NCBI GenBank assembly: GCA_014529385.2
Contig: CM043962.1
Location: forward strand, 125,594,470 to 125,658,469
Direction: 5' to 3'
Origin: Adiantum capillus-veneris
Lineage: Eukaryota > Streptophyta > Polypodiopsida > Polypodiales > Pteridaceae
DNA: 64,000 nucleotides
The notes under the pieces are model-generated. The model had not been told where the DNA came from, searched no databases, and was given only the letters and a program-made list of their open reading frames with translations. This document shows positions 34,901 to 45,370 of this stretch, in pieces (position 1 is the first letter of the stretch; every line of letters starts with the position of its first letter). The translations under genes and the position numbers were made by a program.

Positions 34901-35885
34901 GGGGAATAGCATCATAAATCATCTCGCGGAATGCCTCATGCGAAATATAAGCATTGTTGATGTGCAGCAGACGTTTTTTAGAAAGAGGCTTAGTAGAGTG
35001 TAGTTGCCCATAGCGCAACAACATCACAAGAGGAGTATGATCAGATAGAAGCAAAGAATGGTCTATGCGCATTTTGCATACAAACTCATCAAATTGTTGC
35101 ATGCCGAGGACATACCACCGATGTAATCTTGCACGGTATGTAGAAAAGGCATTAGACGTTTTTTAGAAAGAGGCTTATTAGAGTGTAGTTGCCCATAGCG
35201 CAACAGCATCACAACAGGAGTATGATCAGATAAAAGCAAAGAATGGTCTATGCGCATTTTGCATACAAACTCATCAAATTGTTGCATGCCGAGGACATAC
35301 CACCGATGTAATCTTGCACGGTATGTAGAAAAGGCATTATGAAATGTGTACCCCGAAACATTAGGATGCAAGAGGGTCCACAAGTCAACATCTGTGTGCA
35401 TGCAACAAGATTTGTCCAAGCCTGCAATTCTATGCCCAACATGTGGGGATGTCTTGTGGTATTATCCGATAAAGCGGTTGCATTGTTAAAATCACCACAA
35501 AGCAGGGCATTGGAAAGCCATGGATAAGAATATACCTCATGCCACAAAGTAGCTCGTTGTCCCAAGGCTGTATACGCATAGACACCACCAAATTCATAAA
35601 TCTGACCATTGATTGTACATTGTACCACCATCAACGACCCTCTGGATCATTATATGCGAGAACTGGCTGCAACTCATGCCTAACCATAATCAAAACACTC
35701 GAAAAATCCGCCAAACCAGCATATGCTATCCAGTATCCTGCAAAGTAGGAGCATTGCCCAGCATATTCATGCTGATTATGCTCTTGCAAAACTACAATGT
35801 CTGCCATACATGTATGTACATAGTGCCAGGTTAATCTCCGTTTGTCAGGGTTACATAACCCACGCACATTATATGAAATTCATTT
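31945..35885 (-). pseudogene. LINE-A ORF2: endonuclease, RT, zf-RVT
   Basis: Endonuclease: NVRGLCNPDKRRLTWHYVHT and VVLQEHN at 35.87-35.78 kb, LLCGDFNNATAL at about 35.5 kb, and SLLLSDHTPLVM at about 35.05 kb. RT: PRHLLK...HGVHLVGTGSL-like frames near 34.3 kb, QVDTEKAFDTVQWDF (motif A) and SVRQGCPLSALY (motif B) at 33.9-33.7 kb. Motif C reads YADN (about 33.6 kb) in place of YADD, losing a catalytic Asp. The zf-RVT domain follows: HLPLKDRLFLWHCLLGVL and ENARHLLWDC at 32.4-32.3 kb. The stop is at 31,945-31,947. The product would nick the target and prime cDNA synthesis. Many frameshifts and a 185-bp duplication at the end of the endonuclease region inactivate it. Confidence 0.85.
34970..35339 (-). 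repeat. 185-bp tandem duplication in LINE-A ORF2
   Basis: Copies at 34,970-35,154 and 35,155-35,339 are nearly identical (gacgttttttagaaagaggc starts both). 185 is not divisible by three, so it also shifts frame. It repeats the SDHTP end of the endonuclease domain. Confidence 0.92.
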
Positions 35886-37195
35886 AACACAACTATGCAT
35901 TGAAGACATATCTACAGACGCAAAGTAAGGGAGGGACTAAGTTGACGTGCCCATAAGCACATCAACATCAGCAGCCCGTGACTCAACCACAGTATTCTGC
36001 ATGCTCGTCTCAGAGGCAACAAGGCCTGCAAGTGATTGAGAAGTACCATGAACCACGGCATCTCTGTAAGAGTGCACCACCTTATTCCATGAATCCGCAA
36101 GAGTGCAATATCATTATAGGGAAGAGGTTTCAGATTTCACTTCAAGAGGTACATAATTACGAGAGGAGAGCTGCGAACGCATCTTAACAGTTTTCTTGGG
36201 AGTCACCCAAGGAGATCCATCCGTTGAGTCCACCTTTTTCCCCTTGTTTTTGGTTTCAGGAGTAGACACAGACTTTCCTTTACCCTTAGGATTGGGGGAA
36301 ACAGAAGGTTTGACCTTGCCTTTATCCACAGATAAAACGTCAGGCAATGCACAAGCCGCAAAAGCGGCAGATCTGGGATGTGGGATGAGGGACTTCCCTC
36401 TCAGTAGAAACCACAAGTTGAGGAAGAGCTGAAGGAGGGAATTGCAAAATAGGCTCAGAACATTCAGATTGCATGTGTCCAAATTTCCCACAACGAAAAC
36501 ACGAATTTGCAAATTTTTCCCATTTGAGCTTAAAAGGGCGTTTCCCAACGAGTGGGTCTCCCGAATTGACAGTAATACCTTCAAGGGTGGGAACATCCGT
36601 GTCCCAAAGACACAAAAGCGATTTGTATTGGCATCAAGCTTTCGAGGACAAATTACTTTCCCCAAATGTGAGGCAAGCACAAGAAGAAAGTGATGCCAAG
36701 TGCATGGGAAATCGAGAATTTTCACCCATACCGGGCACTTATGACGGATTAGACTTTGATAGTCCTTGGTAAGGGCCACGACAATACATGAGTCATCTGA
36801 GTACCAAAGAACAACGGAGACAAGTCAAGCAACATATTACGTCCATCAGTGTCTCCCAACAAAACTTCATAGAATCCTCTGGCACCTAAGTAAACACCTC
36901 GAACTGCTTGGCGTTTAAGAAGAAAGTCTACCCACTGACCCACATCTTGTGCGGTAGGCATCTTGCCCGGGAAGAACCGAATAACTGCATTTAAAGTATA
37001 TTGCGCCACTGGGTCCATCAAAGCTTGAACATGAATGAGCACTTCAGTAGCGGGTTCCTGCCCCTCCCAAGCGTTTCGAGCACCTTCAAAATCTTCTGAC
37101 AAACAAGCTCGGATTTCACCCATTTCCGAAGACTCAGGTGCCATCTGTTTTCTGTCTTTGTATGAGCTAATAAAGGGCACAACTGAATCGGACAT
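35886..37195 (-). pseudogene. LINE-A ORF1: DUF4283 and CCHC zinc knuckle
   Basis: Start chosen at MSDSVVPF (37,195), which aligns with the start of the same ORF in copy E. A DUF4283-like domain follows: VGQWVDFLLKRQAVRGVYLG, GFYEVLLG and CPVWVKILDFPCTWHHFLL. A CCHC knuckle CFRCGKFGHMQSEC lies at about 36.5 kb. The C-terminal part is basic and Pro/Ser/Lys-rich with PKKTVK. Plant L1-type ORF1 proteins of this design bind element RNA. Frameshifts occur near 36,760, 36,600 and 36,400. ORF1 ends a few codons before the ORF2 endonuclease begins. Confidence 0.82.
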
Positions 37196-37471
37196 ACACT
37201 GAGAGCTCAATGTTTTGTACTGGTGACTACTGGAAACCAAAAAAAAAGATTTTGTACACTGTTGTATCTGAAAAAGTTCTCTGTCTATTTACTGAATTTA
37301 CTGAATATGAACTGCACCTAAGCAAAGCGATAATGGAAGCCAAAAAAACAAATTTTGTACACTGCTGTATCCGAAAAAGTTCTGTCTATTTACTGAATAT
37401 GAACTGCACCTAAGCAAAGTGATAATCGAACACTGTCTGTGCTGCAGTAAGCGCCAAACTTGAACTGCTCT

Positions 37472-37474
<3 letters not shown>

Positions 37475-37545
<71 letters not shown>
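37475..37545. repeat. (CA)n tract at the 5' end of LINE-A
   Basis: About 35 CA units, read as (GT)n on the LINE sense strand, abutting the presumed LINE 5' end. Confidence 0.97.
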
Positions 37546-37549
<4 letters not shown>

Positions 37550-37765
37550 AAGTAGACCAGCAACAACAGACGGTGGGCAGGTGCTGTACAATGAGCTGGC
37601 TGATGCAGGTCCCGCAATTACATAGGCCACACAGGGCACAGTCCACGTAGAGATTGAGTTCGCGTTGGAGGTCAGTAGCGTGGAGGTCGCACCAAGACAG
37701 GGCGCGCGCGTCGGATACAGAGCGTGTCAGATTTTCCCTCTCTCACACACACGCACACCACACAC

Positions 37766-38180
37766 TTTTTTTTTGTTGTAAATCTATTTGATTAATTTAC
37801 TAGTGGGAAACCTCAAAGCGAGGAAAACCCACCGAAAGGGTAATGTACAATGGGAAGAACATAGAACTACTCAGCTGTACAGAGTAGCTAGAAACATTCA
37901 TAGGAAAGCCGATGCATCTTTATGGTGATATCACCAACTTCCAAAGCAAACCGTAACGATTGCCTAAGGGAAAGCTTGAAGAGTGGGAACGGGTCTCCAT
38001 GAGTACGATGAAACATGTAAGCATTACACTGACTCCACAGGGTCCAATAAGCCCAATATCAAACCCACATAAAGAAGACTGCAAAACGCTGTAGTGTCGA
38101 TGAGAAAATACCCAGAACCTTTTGTGAAAAACAACCCCAGGATAGCAGAGCCGCATACAGGCTGAAACACGGCGAAGGAA
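37766..38180 (-). mobile_element. LINE-GT copy B, 5'-truncated
   Basis: About 410 bp. The frame at 37,920-38,156 (FHKRFWVFSHR) aligns with the last part of ORF2 in copies A and C. The 3' UTR ends with nine A on the sense strand (37,766-37,774 as T), then gtgtgtggtgtgcgtgtgtg. The 5' boundary is approximate, and no (GT)n was seen on that side. Confidence 0.8.
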
Positions 38181-38205
38181 GTCTCTAGTAATGCAGTAAT
38201 ACTAC

Positions 38206-40135
38206 AAGAAGTGGCAAATATTGAAACCGGCCCTTAGGGCAGTAGACGTTAGCTTTCACCCGATCCTTCAACACTTGACTTTACGAGACAAAGCAATGAC
38301 TTAAAAGGAACTTGTAACTGAGACTGAAATTACACTTCAAGACAAATAGCACGGTCAGGAAGCTAGAATGCTCCCAAGTAGACAGCGACACCTGTAGGCC
38401 CCAAAGGTTGGCGCCCCTTTCCGTATTTCTTTATTCTTTAACAGAGGGAATAAAACTTGTGATTTCCTACAAGCTGCCCCGCACAATTTGGGCTGAATTT
38501 CATCTGTTCTGGCCCGATTTCGGCAGCATAACTGCACTAGGTCACTCCACAATCAGTATCCCCTCGCGATAGATGACTTTGCCGACGCATACGGACTCTT
38601 TGCAAAACCTGGCGAGAATCTGCAGCACACTGAATTCTCTGTTTTCTGCCCTGAAAATGCGCCAGATCACCTATACAGCGGTCCCCTCGCGTCCCCGAAC
38701 CTCCTGGGGTATTTGTGACCGTTTAGGGCCGGAACCCTAAACCTGCAAAAATACACAGCAGGCTGTAATTCCCTGTTTCGGGCAAGTCCTAGTGCTACTT
38801 GCCCTTTGAATCGGACGAGATTTCCGTAGCAAGTACTAGTGCTAGTTGCCCTTTGAATCGGACGAGATTTCGCACATGAAACCTCCCCGAATTCACATGT
38901 ACCTGCAAGAGGCTCTTGCCTCGGCAATCGTGCATGAACCCACACAACTGTACATTGGTCAAATGAGAAGCCCACTAGTGGGGCATAACATAACTGCTCG
39001 TAGGGGAGAGAGAGGGCAGTGCATAGCGTGCAGGGCATCACTCCTGGCACCGCACTGTACATAAGAGGGAAAGGAAGCACTCCATAGCTCTTGCAACCTA
39101 TTGCAATCCGCCTACAACTGAAAATGGCGCCCCCTCTCTCTTGTAGACTCGCCTAGAGTGGTAGAAGTGCTCACTGAGTGACACCTTGCCCAGTTTTCGA
39201 CTTTGGCCAACTTGGCTAAAAATATCTCAACTGGTGCGTCAATTGACTTGGCAACAGAGCAATAAAATGTCCCCTTGTCATTCCAGCGCTAATGACACGA
39301 ACACATTTCAGGGCCCAAAATAGCAGTTCCCTAAATTTTAGGAGATCCTTCCACGACACTCACACTCGTCTGACCATCAATCACCACTGGAACCACATCG
39401 GAAAATGCAATGTCGGCCAGCTATCAGGTGATTTACACTCGTAGCCCCATCGTGGCTAACCTGAGTCCATTTGCCCATCTTCAGTGCTCAATGGCCGTCT
39501 AGCCCAGACTCTCACTGTCCGCCTCACACCATGCAACTAGGGCATTGGCATTTCCAGAGGGGTGCTTTAAAACAAGTCAAATAAAATTTCCCCAAAAAGA
39601 AATCAACAATTAAAGTTGCCAGAGACTCGTGACATACCTCCCTCTTGAAATCGCGAACGTCCTCGTTTGCATGAATATCAATCTATTAGTGTGTACAACA
39701 CTTCGTGGACACCGTATCACGGCTGTCGACCTTTTCATGTGTACACACCTGGTCGACATGGTACGAGACATACACTCGTAGTTAACACTCTTGTGTAATC
39801 AACACTTGATAACTCATGTATGGTCTACCTGTGAGACTATTCTATTGACATAGTGGATAGCTTTCACACTGTGCCATTAGCTTTCATAGAGTCCATAACT
39901 TTTAGTACACTTTGAATCCTTTCAAGCATAATAAACAAGCAATTTAAACATGCGTCAACCTGTACTCATTAGAAGCAATTACTGTACTCTTGACAACTGA
40001 CAAGACATACTTACTTCTATAGCACTGAACAGACTTTTGGACAAAACTTTTATTCCCCAAGGGCAATTGCCAAGCAGGGTATACTTCTATTGCACTAAAT
40101 CCATAGATACATGAGAAGTGCTAGCTCCTGGATCA
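38206..40135 (-). repeat. Probable 3' LTR of chromovirus 2 (boundaries uncertain)
   Basis: No coding sequence was recognised over 1.9 kb. The right edge is well placed: on the minus strand a polypurine run (GAGGGGGGG) that follows the pol gene is directly followed by TGATCCAGGAGC, the form of a 3' LTR start, at 40,135. The left end is not determined. A roughly 46-bp tandem duplication (tgccctttgaatcggacgag) is visible at 38,790-38,880. Confidence 0.4.
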
Positions 40136-40149
40136 CCCCCCCTCTAGCG

Positions 40150-41790
40150 CAGGTCTCTTTCCTTTTGACCTTTGCTCTTCTTGAGTTGGAGAATACGTAG
40201 GTGGTAAACCAAAGGCTTCAAGGTATAGCTGTAATATATTTGGTGACTCTAACAGTTCACTCTCTTCCATCCACTTTGCATCCATAGGTGGATAATTCTT
40301 GAACTTCACCAAATACCGCCTTGTAACCTTGCCTTTGACTTTTCTTTACTTGTGTGCCATGATGTGTTCTGGGACCAAAATTTCATCAAGCTCTTCAACT
40401 TCTGGCTGCTCTTCAACTGGCATATCCTTTGGCACATCCCCAAAAAGTGGTCTGAGAAGACTCACGTGAAAAGCATTGTGAATCTTCCAGTTCTCAGGCA
40501 ATTTCAGCCTACAACTGACGTCACTGATCTTCTCTGTTACTTGAAAAGGCCCATAGTAACGCATACTAAGTTTTGTAAAGAGACTTTCTTTATCTTTTTG
40601 CTTCTTTAAGCGTGCCTTTTCAAACCGCAACAGTACCCAATCACCAAGTGAAAACACCATCATTCCTTGTCTGTGTTCTGGGAAGATCAAAGATAAAATC
40701 CATAGCTATGCTTTCCCATGGTTTATCTGGAATCGGCAATGGCTGTAACAGCCCTGGTGCCTTTTGCCTGTCAAACTTGACCTTTTGGCAAATCACGCAT
40801 GCTCGCACAAAGGCATCCACTTCTTTTCTCAAGGTAGGCCAATAAAAGAATGTCTCAACCGCTTTCACTGTAGCATCTATACCAGGATGCCCTGCATGCA
40901 GTGGGACATGACTCTCTACCATGACCTTATGTCGCAATGGCCTAGTGACACAGAGTCTGCCATGGATCATCATAAAACCATCTCTGAGGAGGTAGTGCTC
41001 GTGACGTTGTCCTTCCTATAACTGTTCGAAGATCCTTGCAAAATCTTCGTCACTTGCATATTGTTCCTTCATGTCATCAAGCTCATGATGATAAGGAATT
41101 GACATAGTTGAAATTTGTGGCTTTCTCGATAACGCATCAGCCACAACATTCTTCTTGCCTTCCACATGCACAATTTGGAAGTGAAACATGGAGAGAATGT
41201 TTGCCCATTGCATATGCTTTTCAGATATCTTTGACTATGTCAGAAAGTATCGCAAGGTCTGATAATCCGTTTGGACAACATAATCAGCACCTAGCAGATA
41301 ATGTTTCCAACTTAAGAGGGCATGAATCACAACTAGTAACTCTTTTTCATAGACCTCCATGGTCATCTCTGGCCCTTGCAAGATTCTGCTCTCATAGGCT
41401 ACCACCCTGCCATCTTGCGTTAGCACTGCACCAATGCTACTGCCACAAGTATCACACTGGACCACAAATGACTTCCTGAGATCTGGCAAAACAATGACTG
41501 GATCTGAAGTCATCTTTTCCTTTAAGAGATTAAAAGCTGAAATCTCTTTTTGGGTCCATCTGAAAGTGACCTCTTTCTTTTGGAGAGCATGTAAAGGTGA
41601 AGCAATCTCTGCAAAGTTGCGAATGAATCTTCTGTAGTAAGAACATAGGCCTAAGAAGTTACGGACCTCGTGCACAGTTCTTAAAGCTGGCCATGTCTTG
41701 ATTGCTTCCACCTTCGCAGGATCCATTCGGACACCATCCTTTGACACAATGTGTCCGAGAAGTGGATCTCTTCCAAGAAGAACTAAGCAC
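40150..41790 (-). pseudogene. Chromovirus 2 pol fragment (RT end, RNase H, integrase, chromodomain)
   Basis: Reading the minus strand from 41.79 kb: RT end and connection (LGHIVSKDGVRMDPAKVEAI, FLGLCSYYRRFIRNFAEIA), RNase H (VVQCDTCGSSIGAVL, VYEKELLVVIHAL), integrase zinc-finger region (HAGHPGIDATVKAVETFFYW, CVICQKVKFDRQ) and the start of the core (SIAMDFIFDLPRTQ). A deletion near 40,660 removes the rest of the core. The C-terminus follows (FSLGDWVLLRFEKARLKK, RYYGPFQVTEK) with a chromodomain (RRYLVKFKNYP..DAKWMEE). The upstream half of pol, gag and the 5' LTR are missing, cut at a junction with LINE copy E. Confidence 0.85.
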
Positions 41791-41794
41791 CTTG

Positions 41795-42929
41795 CAATGA
41801 AGAGGCTTCGCCTGTAACAACTTCCTTGTAAGAGTGGACCACCTTGTCCCAAGCTTCAACCAAAGACGTGTTGTCATTACAAGGGAGCTTTTTCTGAGCA
41901 ACATTCTTCAAAGGGGGCACATAATTACGAGAAGATGCCGGAATACGGGTTGTAGCAGCTTTCACAGGTTTCTTGGGCAGCATCCAAGTTTGTGAGGTTG
42001 AAGCCTGTTCTTTGCCTTTGTCTTTAATATTCGGAGAGGCAGAAAGTGCAGGCAATTGTAGTTGTTTCCCCTTGCCTTTATTCACCCCGGTTGTCGGAGA
42101 GGAGGTTGAAGCACCTTTGGTTTGAACTTCGGCAGAAGATTTCGGATTTGAGTGAGGTTGAGGAGTAGGAATAGCTGAAGGCGGTGGTTGCAGGTTAGGT
42201 TCTGGACATTCGGACTGCATATGACCGAATTTGCCACATTGGAAACAAGAGTTTGCAAATTTGCCCCACTTAAGCTTAAATGGGCACTTGCCAACCACTG
42301 CATCCCCAGAATTGATGGAAATACCTGTTGGTGTGGGGGTATCAGTGTCCCACAAAATACAAAAACGGTTGGTATTTGCGTCCAGCTTCGGAGGGCAAAT
42401 GACTTTGCCCAACTGAGCAGCTAGCAAAGAAGGGAAATGACGCCAGGTCGCGGAAAATCGACCACCTCAAACCAGACTAGACACTTGTGACGAATGAGAC
42501 TCTGATAGTCCTTGGTGAGAGCCCAGGGCAATACATGAGTCATTTGCGTATTGAAGAAAAGAGGAGACATTTCAAGCAAAGCGTCCCGAGCATCCATATC
42601 GGCCAGCAAAACTTCATAGAACCCGCGCACGTCGAAGTAAACCCCTCGGACTGCTTGCCGCTTGAGCAGGAAATCAACCCATTGGCCTACATCCTGAGCC
42701 GTAGGCATTCTTCCCGGGAAAAAAAGGATCACCGCGTTGAGTGCATATTGAGCAACGGGATCCATAAGCTCCTGTATAGGAATGCGCACTTCCATGACAG
42801 GAGCGGATCCTTCCCAGGCTTGACGTGCATCCCCAAGTGCAAACATTCTTTGATAAGACTTAAAGCATCCATATTTGAAGATTCCATGGCCTTACGATGC
42901 TTGTATATACACTGCTTGGCCGAATCCAT
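41795..42929 (-). pseudogene. LINE-E ORF1: DUF4283 and CCHC zinc knuckle
   Basis: Start at MDSAKQCIYKHRKAM (42,929). A frameshift near 42,840 is followed by RQAWEGSAPVMEVRIPIQEL, VGQWVDFLLKRQAVRGVYFD and HKCLVWFEVVDFPRPGV (DUF4283-like). A second shift near 42,430 is followed by AAQLGKVICPPKLDANTNRF and the knuckle CFQCGKFGHMQSEC, then a Pro/Ser/Thr/Lys-rich tail with MLPKKPVK and SRNYVPPL. About two thirds of residues match LINE-A ORF1, so they are diverged members of one family. The predicted role is RNA binding in the LINE ribonucleoprotein. Confidence 0.82.
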
Positions 42930-43119
42930 GTGAAGCTCCCGCACACACACAATCTCTTTTTTTTGGGTTTTTTGATATTTGACTGCTATCGACACCAACA
43001 AACACACACAAGCTGGCTGAACAAGAACCTGCTGCTTGAAAACTTTAATCAAACTGAAAACCTAAAGAGTTACAAAACCTGCATTGGAAGGTGAAATCCT
43101 AGCTCGCTGCTGCCTGCTG

Positions 43120-43121
<2 letters not shown>
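41795..43121 (-). mobile_element. LINE-GT copy E, 5' half
   Basis: Carries the 5' UTR and ORF1 of the LINE-GT family on the minus strand. The 5' end abuts (CA)31 at 43,122-43,184, as copy A's does. The element is cut at about 41,795, where chromovirus 2 sequence begins, so ORF2 and the 3' end are lost. Confidence 0.8.

Positions 43122-43184
<63 letters not shown>
43122..43184. repeat. (CA)n tract at the 5' end of LINE-E
   Basis: About 31 CA units, (GT)n on the LINE sense strand. From here to 43,440 no feature was recognised; 43,440-43,493 is a mix of CA and CT repeats next to the LINE-C tail. Confidence 0.97.
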
Positions 43185-43185
<1 letters not shown>

Positions 43186-43493
43186 ACGCAACTGAGTGAA
43201 AACCCTAACTGAAACCAACCCGCTGCTGAGGCTCCCGTGAGCTTTGAAGAGTTGCGTGCAGGCGAGGGTAGAGTGCAGCCACGGGTTCACTGAGCTGAGA
43301 GCGCAAAGAGTATGAGGCTGCGCAGGGAAGAACTGCAGCTTGTGCGCGACAACCACTTCTTATACTGCTCGCGACACACCCCTGCTGCCTGCTCGCGACA
43401 CACTCCTGTTGCCTGTACGCGACACACCTGCAGCCTGTACTCTCACACACACCATGAATCTCACACACACACCTCTCTCTCTCTCACACACAC

Positions 43494-45221
43494 TTTTTTT
43501 TGTAAATCTGCTTTGATTAATTTACAAGTGGGAAACCTCAAAGCGAGGAAAACCCACGAAAAGAAAGGGATACAAAACACGGAGCACTATGAGGCTCCGA
43601 AGGCTAGAAACAATCAAAATAAATCCTATAGGTTTCAAGAGTGATGTCTCCAGCGTCATAGGCAAAATGCAGTGCTTGACCAAGAGATAATTTGAAATAC
43701 GGAAAGGGGTCAACAAGAGTGCCCTGGAACATTAAGGAGTTCCTATGATGCCACATAGTCCAAAATCTGACCCAGGTAAAGAACACCGCAAACTGAGATT
43801 GGTGTGACTGAAGCACTCCAAAAAGCCAAAATCGTCTGCAAAAAGAGCCGGAAGGAAAACGCAGCCGAAGAGCAATTGTCACTTGCCGAATGAAGGCTCT
43901 GGAGTGACGACAACACCACAGTAAGTGTGGCACGGTCTCGTCAACTTCAAGGTATCTGGGGCAGCGGGAAGGCGCAATATGCCGAGCATGCAACACACTG
44001 CCAACAGGTAGAGCTCCTACCAAGCACCGCCACAAAAAAAAACGTTCCTTCAAAGACAGATGACTCTGCCAAATACGAGACAATGTGTGTTGCCACCACA
44101 AGGATGACTCTGAAAGCGACCAAAGCTGATTACCCCGATGCACAATCCATACATCAGACTGAAGAATGGCATAGACACGGCAGCTGAGATGCAGTCCAAT
44201 CTAGTAGTAGCCAGATTCCAATCAGAGAAGCAAGAGTCTTCATCTAGAGGAGGAATGGGCGAATGAGCAGCAAGCATGTTTTGAATCTCCCGCCAGAGAG
44301 GAGAATAGTGAAGACCCAACAGAAAGCGGAGACGACATCAGCGAAAGAAAGAACATAACCCGAGTCATCAACCACCTGATGCACCTGACAGATTCCTTTT
44401 TGGGAAAGAAAATACGCTTGGCAAGGAGACCGTTGAACCAAAGTCGAAGCAAAAACCCTGCTCCAATGCAGACTCTCCAAGCGAAGAGAGTTACCCCCAG
44501 AGGATTGTCGACCATCCCAAGCCAAATGCGAATTGACAACCTTCCAATCAACAATTAGAGAAGAAGTAAAGGGACATCCAGGAATGTGTCCTTCAAGCTT
44601 CCCAAAAACAACATCCCAATAAGTCAGTTTCCAATGACCAAAAGAAGGGGTGACAATTTGCGCCCATAAATGTGTGACCATGAGAGCCCAGGGTTGCTGC
44701 TGCTCCACCAAAACTGGCAACAACTTAGCTTTCCGAGCCAGAAGATGACATCTCAAGTCCAAAATATTCAACCCTCCAAGCCGCTTGGGAGAACAGAGCT
44801 TTTCCATAGATAGAAGCCGAATGCCCCTCTTGGTAGACGAGGTCCGCCAAAAATGTTCTTAAATATTGGACATGAGAGACTGCAAGCGCAACCGAGGCCA
44901 GGATAACAAAGCCAAGTAAAACTGCACATAAGCCACAAAGGATGCATTGGACAATCCTGAGACGCACATGAAGCAGCCACGTGGACAATTTCCAATAATT
45001 CAACTTGGAATGTAGACGTTGGAGCACCCAATCCATTTTCTTCATAGCCGATACATTCCAACCCAGCGGATAACCCAAATGGTGAACCAGAACATGGGGA
45101 GGAACAATCTCTTCAGGCCACCATATCTTATGCCAGTCACACTCTTTTAGAGGCAATAGCTTGGATTTGCAAAAGTTAACTTTGAGACGTGCTGCCAATC
45201 CAAACAAGTAAAGAGTATGCA
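43494..45221 (-). mobile_element. LINE-GT copy C, 5'-truncated
   Basis: 1.7 kb on the minus strand, starting within RT just after motif C and ending with an A-tail (43,494-43,501) next to gtgtgtgtg on the sense strand. The 5' end meets a truncated chromovirus LTR at 45,221 with a short overlap (atgacacatc). The 3' UTR is the closest match to copy D. Confidence 0.87.
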
Positions 45222-45222
45222 T
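43604..45222 (-). pseudogene. LINE-C ORF2 C-terminal half
   Basis: Frames give the RT thumb region (FGLAARLKVNFCKSKLLPL, VHHLGYPLGWNVSAMKK), a connecting stretch (SPKRLGGLNILDLRCHLLAR) and the zf-RVT domain (WQSHLSLKERFFLWRCLVGA, SRCPRYLEVDETVPHLLWCC). The C-terminus is HFAYDAGDITLETYRIYFDC followed by a stop at 43,604. Several frameshifts occur (about 44,800 and 44,250). It lacks the endonuclease and the RT catalytic core and is dead. Confidence 0.82.
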
Positions 45223-45359
45223 GACACATCAGAGTTGTCCGTTCCTGATGGTAGTTCCTATAGCTACAATCTTTTTAACAGTTCTTAGTGCACATAATAA
45301 AATATCCTAAGAAAGAGATTTATTCATTAAAAATAAGAAAATAGTCCACTTAGCAACAT
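45222..45359 (-). repeat. Truncated 3' LTR of chromovirus 1
   Basis: 138 bp matching 51,258-51,395 with few differences (gagttgtccgttcctgatgg, cttagtgcacataataaaat). On the sense strand it starts TGTTGCTAAG right after the purine-rich tract at 45,360-45,372. Confidence 0.88.
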
Positions 45360-45370
45360 CCCTCTGGCTT

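Larger units (their letters stand above)
31829..37474 (-). mobile_element. LINE-GT copy A, near full length
   Basis: Minus-strand non-LTR retrotransposon. The 5' end lies at (CA)36 (37,475-37,545). ORF1 (zinc knuckle), ORF2 (endonuclease, RT, zf-RVT) and a 3' UTR follow, ending in a short A-tail (31,829-31,834) next to (GT)n on the sense strand. The 5' UTR holds a roughly 100-bp imperfect tandem duplication (37,220-37,430). Its 3' end, GGTTTTCC.TCGCTTTGAGG then TTTCCC...TAAAT, is shared with copies B, C and D. ORFs are broken by frameshifts, stops and an internal tandem duplication. Confidence 0.88.

Noticed and set aside
38206-38225. tactacaagaagtggcaa resembles a CACTA terminus
   Set aside because: No matching inverted end, subterminal array or transposase nearby, and the first bases differ from CACTA.
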